NCBI GenBank assembly: GCA_008973525.1
Contig: WACJ01000293.1
Span: 124,001-188,000 of the forward strand
Origin: Stenopsyche tienmushanensis
Taxonomy: Eukaryota; Arthropoda; Insecta; Trichoptera; Stenopsychidae
DNA length: 64,000 bases
Direction: 5' to 3'
Shown: in pieces, positions 11,660 through 23,499 of the stretch
How the letters are laid out: every line of letters starts with the position of its first letter
Numbering within the stretch: the stretch's first letter is position 1
Made by a program: the position numbers and the translations under genes
Notes under the pieces: model-generated
The model's input: the letters and a program-made list of their open reading frames with translations, nothing else
The model's database searches: none
Told to the model about the DNA's origin: nothing

Positions 11660-11790
11660 AACTCATACAATCTAATATATAAGAATGAATCTCTGTTTGT
11701 TCGTATTTTATGCGCTGCCACAACGTTCATTCGATTGCGATAAAAAATTGCCAACTTATTGCTTGCACTTTCTTAAATAATATAGGTATA
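11660..11790 (-). mobile_element. RTE-like non-LTR retrotransposon 3' end, copy 1
   Basis: Read on the minus strand, this contains TATCGCAATCGAATGAACG, then GCAGCGCAT and ACGAACAAACAGA, followed by an AT-rich tail. The same ordered blocks occur on the plus strand at about 43255-43365 and 61320-61440. Such conserved 3' ends with a CAAACGGACAAACA-type motif are typical of insect RTE-class elements. That assignment rests on memory of the family, but the shared repeat is visible in the sequence. Confidence 0.6.
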
Positions 11791-12290
11791 GTACAATTAA
11801 TTTGCAGTAGATCTTATATATAAAAATCATTGTTTGTTAATATTTATAATAAAATCAACAAAACAAAATAAATATCATTTATACTTTTCTCTTATATATC
11901 ATTCAATTTCAATAAATGTATTCATTATCGGATCTTATTCTTTCTATCATTCCTAATTAAACAAGATAACTCTTTTAAATTTCAAACAGCAGCAATGCGC
12001 TAGTAAATGATAAATAAAAAATGAATGTTACTTCTACAATTTACCAATGTTATTGAGTTATTATTTCAGAAAAGTAGGCAATCATCGCTAATTTCATGAA
12101 TAATAAAATTATATTTATTTTTGTCTTTTTCAATATGCCATTCCATAATTAAAAAATCCCTCAATCCCAAGAATCATTTTATAGGCTTGAGAAGTCCTCG
12201 TGTTTCTTAATTTATAATATGAGGTTCTTTTTTATTTCCAAAAATGATTGGAAACACACACAAAAACGATATTTGAAAAATGAATCAAAT
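11791..12290. other. AT-rich spacer, nothing identified
   Basis: No gene or repeat that I can support up to the Tc1-like terminal repeat that starts at 12292. Confidence 0.3.
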
Positions 12291-12291
12291 A

Positions 12292-12770
12292 CAGGGTGCG
12301 GCAGGGAAACTACATTATTTTAAAAATGAATAACAGAAACATTATAGAAGATATCAGTATAATTTTGTTTTTCATGTCATAAAGAGATATTTAAAGTTTT
12401 TATTCATTATTTAAAAAATAAAATATATATTAAAACGGTCTTCGTTTTGGCTAATTTTTATGTCAAAGTCAAGTTTTGAAGCTTCTCTCCACTCTTTCCA
12501 GCATATCGATGGTTAAGTTGTCGATAGCAGTTTGAATATTATTATTCAGGTGAGTCAGGGTTCTTAGAAGGTCCCTGTAAACTAGAGATTTTAGATAGCC
12601 CCATAAAAAGTCGCACCGGGCTAAATCGATTGAGCGTGCTGGCCATTGAAGATCGCCCTGCAAGGATATGAGCCATCAGACGAAGTGTCAGGGCAATCAG
12701 AAAGTCGATATCATCCTGATCGCTTAGGATATCGCAAAATTGACTACCTAACATACTCGATGATTTTGGG
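12292..12770 (-). mobile_element. Tc1/mariner-superfamily (DD34E/D-type) transposase relic with one TIR
   Basis: A terminal repeat, CAGGGTGCGGCAGGGAAAC, starts at 12292 and is preceded by TA. Upstream on the minus strand (about 12663-12469) is the C-terminal end of a DDE transposase with WPARSIDLARCDFLWGYLKS, matching the family motif WPxRSPDLxPCDFFLWGYLK, then LVYRD, a TLTHLNNNIQTAI stretch and MLERVERSFKT. Codons before this are shifted and broken. The far end may extend to about 13590 but was not identified. The copy is dead. A related solo TIR lies at 18324. Confidence 0.8.
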
Positions 12771-13620
12771 TGTCTTGACTAAAATCCATAATATAATCGA
12801 TTTACGATCAGGAACATGACCGTGGCGATGATTAAACGGCCGCATGAAAGTACGCCTCTAAGGCGAACGCGCGCTCCTTCATCGTCCATTGTATGATCGT
12901 TATTAAACCTACATAACAGAAAACATTCCATCCCGTTCATTCGAATGAGTGCCATCTCAACCTCATCGGAATAACTTTCGCTTCAGAGCGCGTGTTTTTA
13001 GTAAATTTGTGAACATTTGAGAAAAAATTGGTTGTCGTAAAGTGATACAATATTTTTATTTGAAAGGTTTCAGTCCAAAAAGCTAGATTCTACTCTCAAT
13101 ACATTAACATACAGATCATGGAAAACCCCAAGTACGCATTTATCCCCGAAAATACTGCAAAAAGCCCTAAAAGAGGATGAAGTGGCCACGAGGTCTGTGT
13201 GTACAACCGGTCCGCTTTTCCGACCGTTGACATGACGAATGAACGTCTCGCGATCGGACGCCATATTTGAACATGTCTACAGAACGATTTCGAACTATTT
13301 TTACAAAACGAAGTTGTCTGAAGAAGACTAATCGGGTGGGTTGTTTAAATTTTACAATCATTTCGAAAACATTGTTGTCTTTATTTAATTGCGGGCTTAT
13401 GCCGTGTGAGTCGACCCAATGTTTAAGCGATAACGAAGAAAAGAGAGATTATACAACTTTGTATATATTATAAAAACGGACAGAGTCAATCAGTGTTGAT
13501 TAAAATTAAAAACATGTCTAACTCTCGACTGGGTCCAAGTCCAGTTGCGCCCGTGGCGGGCGCCTGCTTTGCCACCCCCTTGTTATTGCCTTAAATTTCA
13601 TTAAAAATGGCTTAGTCTTG
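12771..13620. other. Probable remainder of the Tc1-like element, not resolved
   Basis: Several minus-strand frames of about 64 codons overlap here in different phases, and the composition is more GC-rich than the flanks. This fits the decayed N-terminal half of the transposase that ends at 12469. No family motif can be read with confidence. A run reminiscent of a terminal repeat (GCCACCCCCTTG near 13571-13582) could mark the other end. Confidence 0.35.
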
Positions 13621-14125
13621 ATATAATTTACATTTTACTGTGAGCATAGTTTTAATTTCAATGGCTTTACCTAAACTTTTAAATTTTATGATTGTACATA
13701 TTTCACTACCATTTTTCTTCTTATAAACTAAAATAATATTTTTTATGAATTACTCTGATACATTGAATAACATGTTTATTCTGTGGTCCATTAGTTTTAC
13801 AACAATATGATTTTCTTCAAACAATGGGATGTCTACCTTTGTTTCTGGAAAAACATCAGGGATACCCTTTCATTATTCCATATGACACGTTGAAAATAGA
13901 TGACATCTTTGTTATCACGAACACAATGATCTTTTAATGGGATTAGGGATATTCGATACGAGACAACGTGAAAGATTGAAAGAATTTCTTATGATCTCGT
14001 GTATTATCACATTTCCTCCGTAACCATGGTATTTGAGCCCCATTGTTACCCTTTTGAATAAATTCAGACGTTTCCAGAATTCGCAACAGTCTCACCGGAG
14101 GATGAACCGTGGCCTGTACTGAAAT
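13621..14125. other. 5' flank and UTR of the Trunk-family gene
   Basis: AT-rich and without an open frame. The first coding exon ends at 14131. The bases 14120-14122 are an in-frame TGA, so the mRNA is non-coding upstream of 14126. No clear TATA box was seen. Confidence 0.35.
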
Positions 14126-15087
14126 ATGATGGTGAGCAAATTTTATTATTTTTTTAAAAATTATATTATAGAAAGTATTTAATGTGCTTTTATGTGATTT
14201 TCAGTCACCGCTCCGAGTATCTGTTTCGATGTTTTCCTTATTGGTTATTTTATTGGCTGAAAGTCTGGCTACGTTTAGTCATCAAGACAAAATACATAGG
14301 AATCTTGGATTTCATCCCGTTTATAGAGCAACTGGATTCGATGGCGAAGATTGTTTGACAGAGCCTTGTTTAGGGCATAACCCATTGAGGAGGACGCTCG
14401 TTCCACAGATGCCAAATTTGCCGGAAATTAATTCCAATGATGATTTTAATGATTTGTGGATCAATTCTTTGGAAGATGGAGATTTTACCAAACGAAGTCG
14501 ACAGGATATATCTGGCCATGGACACGATTCTCAGATGATAGTAAGTTAATATACATTTTCAAAATAACTAGATTTGATTGATTTTAACTATATTTTTATA
14601 TTAGGTAGGAGGTGTATCTTATCCTCATTCTTATTCATCACTTTATCGAACGGGAGCCTTTGAAAATACGAAACCTAGTTGTGCTTGCGTTGTAGAGGTA
14701 ATTTATTTTAAGTGTAAAATCGAAATTATTTATAAAATTGATTGGGATCAACTAATTATTATTTTTTGATAACAGAAAGAAACGAAAGATTTAGGCACAT
14801 TAAGATATCCCAGATACCTGACCATAGCTAAATGTATCAATACTCCATGTGATCGGCAAGTATATTGCAAAGAAATAACATTCAAGGTAAATTATACTCC
14901 ATAATCTTAATATGAAATCTTATGGCGATGGTTTATAAGTTCATTTATTTCGCAGATATCCGTACTCAAGCAAAAAGAAGATGGCGAAGAACCTGATCGA
15001 CATGCTCAATTGCTTCCAGGACCACTACGCGATAATTATGTCTTTGAAACCGTCGTCTTAACCGTTGGCTGTGAATGCTCCCTGTGA
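14126..15087 (+). CDS. trk: Trunk/PTTH-family secreted cystine-knot ligand (torso ligand), five exons
   Basis: Members of this family activate the receptor tyrosine kinase Torso in terminal patterning (Trunk) or ecdysteroid timing (PTTH). Exons are 14126-14131, 14205-14540, 14605-14697, 14776-14886 and 14956-15087. All are phase 0 and GT-AG, giving 225 residues, close to the length I recall for Drosophila Trunk. The start is fixed by an in-frame TGA two codons upstream. A hydrophobic signal peptide ends near residue 25. The pro-region holds C52 and C57. A basic site, KR-S-R at about 98-101, could be a processing site. The C-terminal domain has C140-x-C142, C165, C170, C176 and C221-x-C223, with K-E-x-x-D-L-G, P-R, I-x-V-L-K and a final V-G-C-E-C. 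This is the PTTH/Trunk pattern. Ending directly after the last CxC favours Trunk over PTTH, but a tree is needed to decide. Confidence 0.87.
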
Positions 15088-15207
15088 TGTTGTCCTGTTT
15101 ACAACCAAAATATCGCCAACATTCCGAATTTTAATATTAGGATGTTGAGATCCTTTATATCTGATCGTTCGATGACCAAATGGCACTAAAATGTTAATAC
15201 GATGGTT

Positions 15208-15213
15208 AATAAA
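15208..15213 (+). terminator. Poly(A) signal of the Trunk-family gene
   Basis: AATAAA lies 121 bases after the stop codon, on the coding strand. This is a motif match only. Confidence 0.5.
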
Positions 15214-15656
15214 ATAATATATGTTTAATTGACGGCAGTCAATTCTATGAATAATCTAAAACTATCTGCTTGAATATTATATATGTAAAAAATAATTTAT
15301 AGAGATTTTGATAAATCCATTAAAATCTACCTGGTTTAGAATGGCTGAAAATCAGTGTTTCTCAAAGATTCTAATGAATTACAATCAAAATATTATTTTG
15401 AACTACTTGAAGCAATTGTTTGAAAACATGCGATGCTTTCATAGCTTTTCTAATATTGTAGCTTTATCTTGCTTAGTAATATAATCAAAAGTGTGCATTG
15501 AATTATTAAAAATATGTTATTGGAATGTTATATAACAATGTATTTAATCATGTATATATATGGGAAAAGTATTCAAATATAATATGATAAATTATTTCAT
15601 TTCTCTTTTATGCAGCAACAATTATAGTAACTCAAACTAACATGCGTATTATATTA
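15214..15656. other. AT-rich spacer, nothing identified
   Basis: Intergenic DNA between the Trunk-family 3' end and the Tigger-type terminus at 15657. No coding signal. Confidence 0.3.
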
Positions 15657-16010
15657 CAGTAGAATTGTCCGGGCCTCGATTATCCGTGTTCAAAATACGA
15701 AGCATATTACGAAGCTTACTAATTGTTTAATATCAGAAGATGGAAGCTCAGAGCGAAAAGTTATGAAAAAATCAAAAAATGCAGAACTTGAAGAGTGTAT
15801 TTTTATGTGGTTCATACACAGATAATTAAATGGATAGCTAATATCTGGTTCATTATTGTGTGAAAAAACAATATTTTTCAATACAAAATTAAATAGTGAT
15901 TCCACCTTCAAAGCAAGTTTGAACTCTTGAACTTTCACTTTCACAACTTTCATCCCCAAGCAGTCCAGATAATCAAGTTTCTACTGTCTATAAAACTAAA
16001 CATTCGTTAA
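15657..16010 (+). mobile_element. pogo/Tigger-type element, left end and transposase N-terminus
   Basis: The end starts CAGTAGAATTG after TA and includes CCTCGATTATCCGTG, closely resembling Tigger terminal repeats. Downstream, in broken frames, are KKSKNAELEECIFMWF, then ISGSLLCEK and ASxFKAS-type pieces. These match the CENP-B/HTH part of Tigger transposases (E-L-E-x-x-L-x-x-W-F, then the pI-S-g-x-x-x-x-e-K-A segment). The catalytic region is not recognisable. The element decays into the AT-rich stretch beyond 16010 and its right end was not found. Confidence 0.65.
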
Positions 16011-16700
16011 AAAAAATTAATGTCTAGTCAAACAAAGTTCAACCATTTTTGTTGCTCACTTTGTTGTCGAACTACTTATAAAGAGTCTTTAAAGTTTCAA
16101 AAAATGATTCAAAAGCGTTATTTTGATATCATATTAATGCTGTCATTCAGATGATTTTAAATTCCATTATATACAAGGAAGGACCTTTTTTATAGTTAAT
16201 ATCGATTTAGGAATAAAAACAGCTGTGTCTAAAAACAGAGCCAAAATCAAAATTCACCCAAAAAACAGATCGGTTTTATACTTGAATTTGAGAAGGGCTT
16301 CTTTTAAGAATTCAAATGCATTGCTTATTTATTTTATTAACACAATGAAGGTGCTCCTGTTGATCACATATAAACAAGCTTAGTTGATAATTTCCTGATT
16401 GCTAGATGAGGATCTGATTTTATTAATGACATCTGTAACATCATCATTCAATTAATGTGGGGTTTGCCATCATAGGGACCGCGAGGACATCATTTTATAA
16501 TTGTAATAAAAAATACGTGTTTCCTAAACTATATCTCTATACAAATTAGCTGTAAAAATGTCAAAATAATGGATTATAAGTAGTATCATTATAACGCACC
16601 TCAATCAAATAGACAATAATGAAAAATTTGTTTTAACAAATTAAAAAATGTATATTTGGACTATAATCATCATTATTGGTGACATCTTCCCACAATGGAC
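16011..16700. other. Decayed transposon or spacer DNA, nothing firm
   Basis: This may contain more of the Tigger-type copy to the left, but I cannot read any catalytic motif. No host gene signal. Confidence 0.3.
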
Positions 16701-16706
16701 CTATTA

Positions 16707-16906
16707 GGCCTGATCCACACTATGGTGCCGGTAACGGTTCGATCTCGCTCTCGGTCTCGGTCCGGTCAAATATTCTCATACAAAAAACGGGATTGGAACG
16801 ATCCTATAGTGTGAATACTCTGATTGTTTCTTGTGTAAGAATATTTGATCGGACCGAGACCGGAGCGAGATCGAACCGTTACTGGCACCATAGTGTGGAT
16901 CAGGCC
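16707..16906. mobile_element. Complete 200-bp PIF/Harbinger-type foldback MITE
   Basis: The element begins GGCCTGATCCACACTATGG and ends with the inverse. It is flanked on both sides by the 3-bp duplication TTA (16704-16706 and 16907-16909), the target typical of PIF/Harbinger. The inverted arms are long, about 75 bases each, with few mismatches around a roughly 45-base centre. Both strands show open frames over it; these are by-products of the inverted repeat and not genes. A right-truncated relative is at 5670-5806. Confidence 0.9.
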
Positions 16907-17102
16907 TTATTGGACGAGCTAAAATTGCTAAAAGTGCGGCGTGGCGATAAATAGACTTTGAACTATAGTTAGCGACAGTTGTGATTTCATATATTTTATG
17001 TTTTGGCCACAAAGACGCATTTTCAATAGATGTTTCGATTTGTAAATGTATTAATGGTGTAAAATTTATAAAAAATTACATTTAAACCATAATTCCTCAA
17101 GC

Positions 17103-17825
17103 ATGTATGGTTGCAATAAACAGGATTGCCTCAAGATAGAAATGAATGAGAGTGAGTTGGATCTTGTTCTGCAATGGGCAGATAATGATGAATTCAATTC
17201 CGAGAAATATTCCGTTGCCAAATTTATTCCACAATGTAAATTAATGTATGAGCTTTGTTCAATTTTGAATCATGACGATCGCGTATTTTTAAATTTACAA
17301 TTCATGAACAATTTCCTGTTCAGATCATGTAAGAGGATGCCGAGGAATCCCTTTTGTTTTGTGTGTTAATGCCAGCAAAACGCCGATAGACAGCATTTGA
17401 AGTAAGATTTTTTAGCATTCAAGAGGACGTTCCTGTCTTTTCGGTTTGTTGGATAATTTTGTGGTAAATTTGGAAAATGCAAGAAGCCTTTGAGAAGATC
17501 TGGCGAGGTTTTGTAGAGTTTGTAAGCAGTAGTTGGGTCGCGAGTGTATTAGAGCGTCACGTCACTGCCACTTGGGACAATGGCTCCATTAACGTAGGTC
17601 AGGGAGCACCACTATTCATGTGGACTGCCAACCTTGAATTTGACACTTGGATTATAAGGTCAAAGGTTATTATCATTAGTTCCAATGAGCTGCTGCGTTC
17701 GGGCGCATTAATGCACTTGTTTTGCGCCGCACCGCATCTTCGTCTCAGCTTCTCTCGTGGACCGCCAATAGACGCAACTCTATCTCACAAACTGCAAACA
17801 AGGCTAACGTCCTTGTTGACCTAGG
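17103..17825 (+). other. Two unrecognised plus-strand open frames, probably not host genes
   Basis: Open frames at 17103-17369 (88 codons) and 17477-17824 (115 codons) have fairly balanced amino-acid use. The first is acidic (SELDLVLQWADNDEFNSEKY). The second has GC-richer codons. I recognise no domain, and no splice signals tie them to each other or to a neighbour. The setting, next to a MITE and before a Tc1 TIR remnant, suggests old transposon coding DNA. They could also be unannotated exons. Confidence 0.3.
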
Positions 17826-18013
17826 TACATTTTAAAATAATGACCCTGTTGATCGTTACCCGTTATTATTTCATCTGGATCAGGCCCATATGCTGCCCAT
17901 ACTTTTGACGATTTTTTCTTATTTGCACTCGAGCTTGCTTGAATAGATTTTTTAGTAGGCTGATAGATGATGCTAATTTTGGCGACGTTGATTTTTGTCC
18001 ATTCGAATAGCAT

Positions 18014-18323
18014 TTAAATGTCATACCTGTTTCGGTTGGCATTTTTGAAGCATCTGATGATTAGCTCTTCCGGTCAATGATCATGCGTTGGATCTCCCAT
18101 AGCGTGTGTTCAGAATTAGTTATTCATTCACTAACTAGGCCACGCACAAGCAGTATTAACAAAGTTGTGTCCATCAATTTTTCTTTAAGACTAGATTCAC
18201 TGCTTTTTTAATACCCAAATCTACCAATACCCGTTTAATTGATGTTATAGGAAAACATGCAATTTCTTTGAAAAAAAAAGATTATATCGGTTAAATCTAT
18301 AACTACGCGAAGCTCAACAAATA
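18014..18323. other. Spacer, nothing identified
   Basis: No gene or repeat recognised. Composition is mixed. Confidence 0.3.
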
Positions 18324-18342
18324 CAGGGCACAGCGGGGAAAT
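18324..18342 (+). repeat. Solo terminal repeat related to the Tc1-like element at 12292
   Basis: CAGGGCACAGCGGGGAAAT, preceded by TA, matches 13 of 19 bases of the terminal repeat at 12292 (CAGGGTGCGGCAGGGAAAC) in the same orientation. No matching second end or transposase was found next to it. It is probably the remnant of an old copy. Confidence 0.45.
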
Positions 18343-20880
18343 TTCCTTATTTTCTTTATTTTATTGGACCTAATGTTTTCTGCCATATAGATTTAGTAAC
18401 GATCAAGCAGAGGACTGTCTTTAAATGTCTTTCTGTAGCTTGGAAAAATAATTACACTGATTAATTTGATACTGTTTGTGTTATTATTATTTTTAAATGC
18501 TGCCATACTAAAAATAATGAAGTATATTTTGGTAATTCATACATATATGTAAGACATAAATTATGTAATTTAAACCCTTCGAGATATGTCGTCATCCCCA
18601 GACCTAAAGTCCATCCATATAGTAATCTACATGAATCTACATATAATTTCATTTTTTTTAATAATATTAGGATAAACTTATTTGCACATACGTTAAATTG
18701 GTTAGTTTGATGTTTTTTGTGAAATTACTTGAATCAAGGATGTCCATAAATATATCTTCTTAACACTGCCCTTAAAGAAAAAAGTGTACATTTCATGGAC
18801 AAAAATGCTTAATTTCACTCATGAAACATAAATTCTGTCAAATTGATGGGCGCGGCAAACAAAGTGTTAAATTATGCGCCCACTACATAGAATTATGATG
18901 AAATTATCTTCTATATAAAAGTTTGTGCGAGAACTTGTGGGCTATATTTCATTTGATTTATTTGAGAGTCGATTGAAGATGGTCCTCATACTGGGCGTCA
19001 AATGAGAGTGAATTCTGAAGAAATGTGTCAGAAAGTTTAATGTATCATTTTGAGAGATAAACTGAGAACGCAGATATTTCAATAGAAGAAGTTTGGATTC
19101 GTGAAAAATTGGATATATTAAAGTTAATGCAAGCTTGATTCCAGAAAAAAAATCATTTCAAAAGGCCATTTTATTAAAGTGTCGTCGAAAGAACTTTAAG
19201 CTGCCTAGAGATGATTTGGAATATTTTTCCCCAATGCTTCATGCCAGGAAAAATAGAGATATTGAATTTAGAATACAATGACAACAATAAAATTAATCGT
19301 TATTGAAATGATTATGGCAAATATTTCCTAGGACGATAAAAGAATTTAGCTCTTGGAAGTTTATATTGTGGAAGATTATTACAAGCTTAAGAAAAAAGCT
19401 CTTTATATAGCCCAATCTTCATTTTTATATTATTTTCGTCATCAATATTTTTACAAAATCTTAAAATGGGGGAAACTATTTTTGATTGATCAAGAAGTAA
19501 ATGAAGCTGTGGAAATCTGGCTCGAATGCTAAATTCTATAAAAGTTTTTTCCCACAGAGATACTTTTGATTCACGATTAACGTGATAAGGAGATAAGTAT
19601 TATTGAGGATAGTCGAGTACTCGAGAACTAATTCGGTATGGACTTTGAAACCTATGCATATGTAGATAATGATCTCTTAACAGGTAGTTTAGAGTTGATT
19701 CATTTCTTGCATAATTCAATATATAAGATAAGATAATAAAGCATTTGCTTCAGCATCTACTTTTGAGCAACTCCCATATTTTCATGGTATGAAATACTTC
19801 AAATTTAATTTAATTTTATGCGAATTATGAAGCATTATAGAGCAAAATAGTTATATCTCTTAAACTTAAATTGTAAAAATGTATTCTTATACATACAGTT
19901 ATTTAAAAAAAATGTAGACATATATAATCCTAATAATTACATGTTAAACGACTATATTAGTTCCTTGTACCTTGAGTTCTATGCTCGATTTCTTACAAAA
20001 AGATGGTGCTAAGTATAATATTTGTAAGGCTCTATCTTATACTTTGTGCTTCTTTCATTTCTTCTGCTATTAGCATAGTGAGTTCTACTCGATTAGATTT
20101 GCACGTTGACCTGACTCTAATCTAAAATTTTCTAATATGCTTTTAATATTCATGATCTTATTGATGAGTTTAATATACTCTAAAATCATGAAGCCATGCC
20201 AAGGCATGCATATGACTTCAATGTAATGAGCTTTAAGTGTTGTTATTATTGTCCGATCTTGAAGATCTCTTTAAATTATGCATAGGTGGTTAGATTAGGA
20301 TTAAGATCAATGTCAATTTTATTGACTCTCGTATGCCTGAAACTAAAGGGAAGTATTTGTTTTTCATAGCGCAACAAATTCAGCTAAAATCGGGAGGTTG
20401 ACAATTACAATGTCCAATATATCACCGTTGAACCCTGCTTATAATTTGAGCATTAAATTATTCAAGCTGTAGCTGTAGGGTCCTTTCGAATTGCTGTTAT
20501 TTACAAGTCGTTAAATAAATAAACAATGCCCTGTAATGTCTCAAGTGACAGAAGTGACAAATTAAGTTCCGTGTTTATTGGGACCAGTTTTGAGCAATTG
20601 TCCTCAGCGTGTTACGTTTTGGACTCCGCGCCCGGGACCCCTAAACGTCAAAGACGATGAATGTATAGAAACGGTGACCATCATCATCTATTTATTTTAG
20701 GCACCCGCTTATTGGCATTTGAAAAAATCGAGGGTATGGAGTGACCGACGACATTTGATCCGTCTTGTAATTTCAGACGCATTAGTACCATTGTTCTCAA
20801 TTTCATTTGAAAGAAGATGGGTGTAAAAATTCCATCGCTACCTCTCATAGTATCAATACAAAGCGTCAGCCAGAAAAAAT
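18343..20880. other. Long transposon-rich spacer, mostly unreadable
   Basis: No host gene is visible. Around 19450-19560 a plus-strand reading with EVNEAVEIWLEC resembles the EVKAAVEEWL region near the C-terminus of mariner transposases. It is too short and broken to annotate firmly. The rest is AT-rich. Confidence 0.35.
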
Positions 20881-20889
20881 TATTTTCAT

Positions 20890-21130
20890 AAAGACTGCGA
20901 AAGTCATAATGGAGCTATTTCAAGTATTTTAGATCGTGACGTTGACTATTTTGAAAACAGTTTTATATTTCATCAGAATAATACATCAGCCCACTCAGCA
21001 AACTTAGTGATGCCGTGGTTGGACACAAAAATCATTATATTACTTAAATTCTTCCACCCCTCTAACTATTCATTTGATCCAGCTCTTAGGTGTAAAAGAA
21101 AACTACAATTTTCTAAGACAGCTGATGGAT
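20890..21130 (+). pseudogene. Tc1-like transposase relic (second catalytic Asp region)
   Basis: The plus-strand reading has ILDRDVDYFENSFIFHQNNTSAHSAN split over this region, then MPWLDTKIIIL. This matches the Tc1 motif FQQDNAPxHxAxxVxxWL, but the catalytic Asp is replaced by Asn. The following SPDLNPIE region is only faintly visible. It is an inactive fragment. Confidence 0.6.
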
Positions 21131-21199
21131 GATAACATACAATACTGCTTTTATCCACAAAAGCCAGAATGTAACAATACCATTGGAGTGGGCGGAAGA

Positions 21200-22630
21200 A
21201 TATTTTTAATAAAGTGAAAGGGTAGGTTTTCTAATTCAATTTTTGTTGTGTTTTTATTCATGTTTTTTAATGGCCATACTTAAAGTAAAATAAAAAAAAA
21301 TTGTCTCATCAGTATTTTTATTAAATAATTAGCAGCATCATCAAAATACTAAACGAAATGAAAGGTCAATATAAATCGTACAAAATTTTTAAATGTGCTG
21401 TTTTGGGGCAATATCTTGAAACATTTTGGATATTGGCCGTCGTGCAAAATATTGATAGGTGATTTATTTGCTGACACCATGTAATGTTCATTGATAATGT
21501 GAATAAAATGACTTTGACTTTGAAATTTTATTGCACAATCGACAGCGCTGCTACGCAAAATGCACATTCGATAAATTTCAGAAAAACATTGTTTGTGGAT
21601 AAAACCGCTAATTATGCAAATTTCATGATGGCCGAATTAAAATTTGAGCTTTAAATACATTGTTGAGACATTTATCACTTGTGTGCATTCCTAAGAATTA
21701 GGGGAATGCATGGTCATCCTATTTATAAAGGACTCCTTGAGCGTATTGGCCATTGGCCTTCGAAGTAGGTCAAACTGTTAACGACTGTAAATATTGTTCC
21801 TGAAAAGAAACTATCTATTTGTAACATTAACGTGACATAAATTACGTTTGCAATTTTATCTAATTTGAGAATAAAATTATGCGAAGACGACTTTTAATGA
21901 ATTAAGGTCGAACGGTTATTACTTACGTGCTGGAGGACTAAATAATTGAAATACCAATGTAAAAAGAGTGGAATAGATTGAAATTTCTGAAGCATTGCTA
22001 TTAGTATCTATTGCTGCACTAATCATTTTAATTGGACATCAATTTAAGTACTCTAATTGATCAAATTTACAAATTTTCATGTTGATTTGCAATACAATAT
22101 GACATTCATGATTATTTGATAAATTCTTTCGAAAAATCTTATTGAATCAATTAAGACTAAAATCTATTTATGATATGACATAAATACATTTTATAATAAA
22201 TCTAACATGACAAATATGTAGTGGAAATGAACATCAAAATTAAATAAGGGTATAATACTGATATAGCATCTTCATGGTCGATTCAAGAAAAAAAGTTTTT
22301 GATGAATGTATACTGCAAACGCACAGAATTAATATCAGAGGCTAAGATCTATTCAAATGAAAAGATATTTTAATGAGCTTTATCATTAGGTACAATTACA
22401 AACTATGCAAGAGAATAAATGAAAGAGTTAGCCATTCTGAAGCAAGACTCCAAAAGAAGTGTTGTTGAATAAAATAATAACCGTACTAGTTATGATTAGA
22501 ATATCATGTTATATTAAAGCGATTTGACAAATCTGTTTTCTTGTACTAGATGAGATGTTATTCAATGGTCTTCATCATGGTGATTTCATAAGAAATCTTT
22601 GAAGATGAGGTCGTTCTTTTTCTGAAGATT
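21200..22630. other. AT-rich spacer, nothing identified
   Basis: No coding signal or repeat boundary that I can support. A 72-codon minus-strand frame at 21349-21567 has no recognisable motif. Confidence 0.3.
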
Positions 22631-23110
22631 AATTGATTTGAATGGAGTGTTCGTTTATAGTTTATTGGGTAATAGCGGTACGTGTGCTGATTTATATATA
22701 TATGACCCGTACATCATGCCTTTTGCCATAAGAACTGGTTTGTTGCACATGAGTTACCACGGTACTACTTTCTATCGTGGCAAAAAGAGCTTTGCCACAA
22801 GCAAAAGCTTCGTCTTGAAAGCTCGAGCAGTTCCCAGAATGCATCTCATATCCTAGTCATTGGCATGGTCAATAAGCGAAGCCACATCTACATCTCAGTG
22901 GTAGCTACTTGTGGTTGTAAGAGTTCCAAGCTGTTGTTGTGGCAGCCGTTTAATCGCTGTTATAGTTGTGACGCAGCGTCTGGAGTATCAGAGGTTGTTG
23001 CACCAAGGCGCATCAACACACCGACTCTTCATACTTGTCATTTGTGATATTCAAGGGTCACATTCAGCCACGATCAATTTATTTTCATTAAAACTGAGCC
23101 GAAACATTTA
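22631..23110. other. Moderately GC-rich block of unknown nature
   Basis: The composition differs from the flanks and overlapping short plus-strand frames are open (22638-22856, 22865-23047). No domain is recognised. It could be an old transposon segment or a regulatory block. It lies just left of the mariner relic but shows no mariner motif. Confidence 0.3.
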
Positions 23111-23499
23111 AAAGTTTTTTTTAATGATGTCAGCATGTTCGAGGAACAAGCGGAATGAGACTGTCTAATAATTTACTTAGGAAAAGCTCAAATTTTCAAA
23201 CTGACATTTTCACAAATCTAGTTTCAATGCTTTAATATCGATTTTTAGATGTAAAATAATTATTTGAAATATTCGTCTTCGACCTGGATGATGGCATTGA
23301 TTCTAGTGATGAACATGCTGCACGCTGCACGAAAGCAAATCTTCTAAATACTCTCCAAAATAGTCTCCTAAATAAATCTGCAAAACTATTTATTTAACAA
23401 TTTCCCTTTTAATTGTCTATAGTATTATCCAAGAGATATTTAGTCATTTTTATGCAATTTATAGTGTTGGCTCATGTAGGTCTTCATTAGAGATTTGAT

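Noticed and set aside
16676..17012. Opposed open frames of 92 and 78 codons
   Set aside because: They translate the two arms of the Harbinger MITE and contain the same motif on both strands.
19440..19570. mariner C-terminal-like EVNEAVEIWLEC
   Set aside because: One short motif in a broken frame with no catalytic segment or TIR nearby. Mentioned only in the spacer note.
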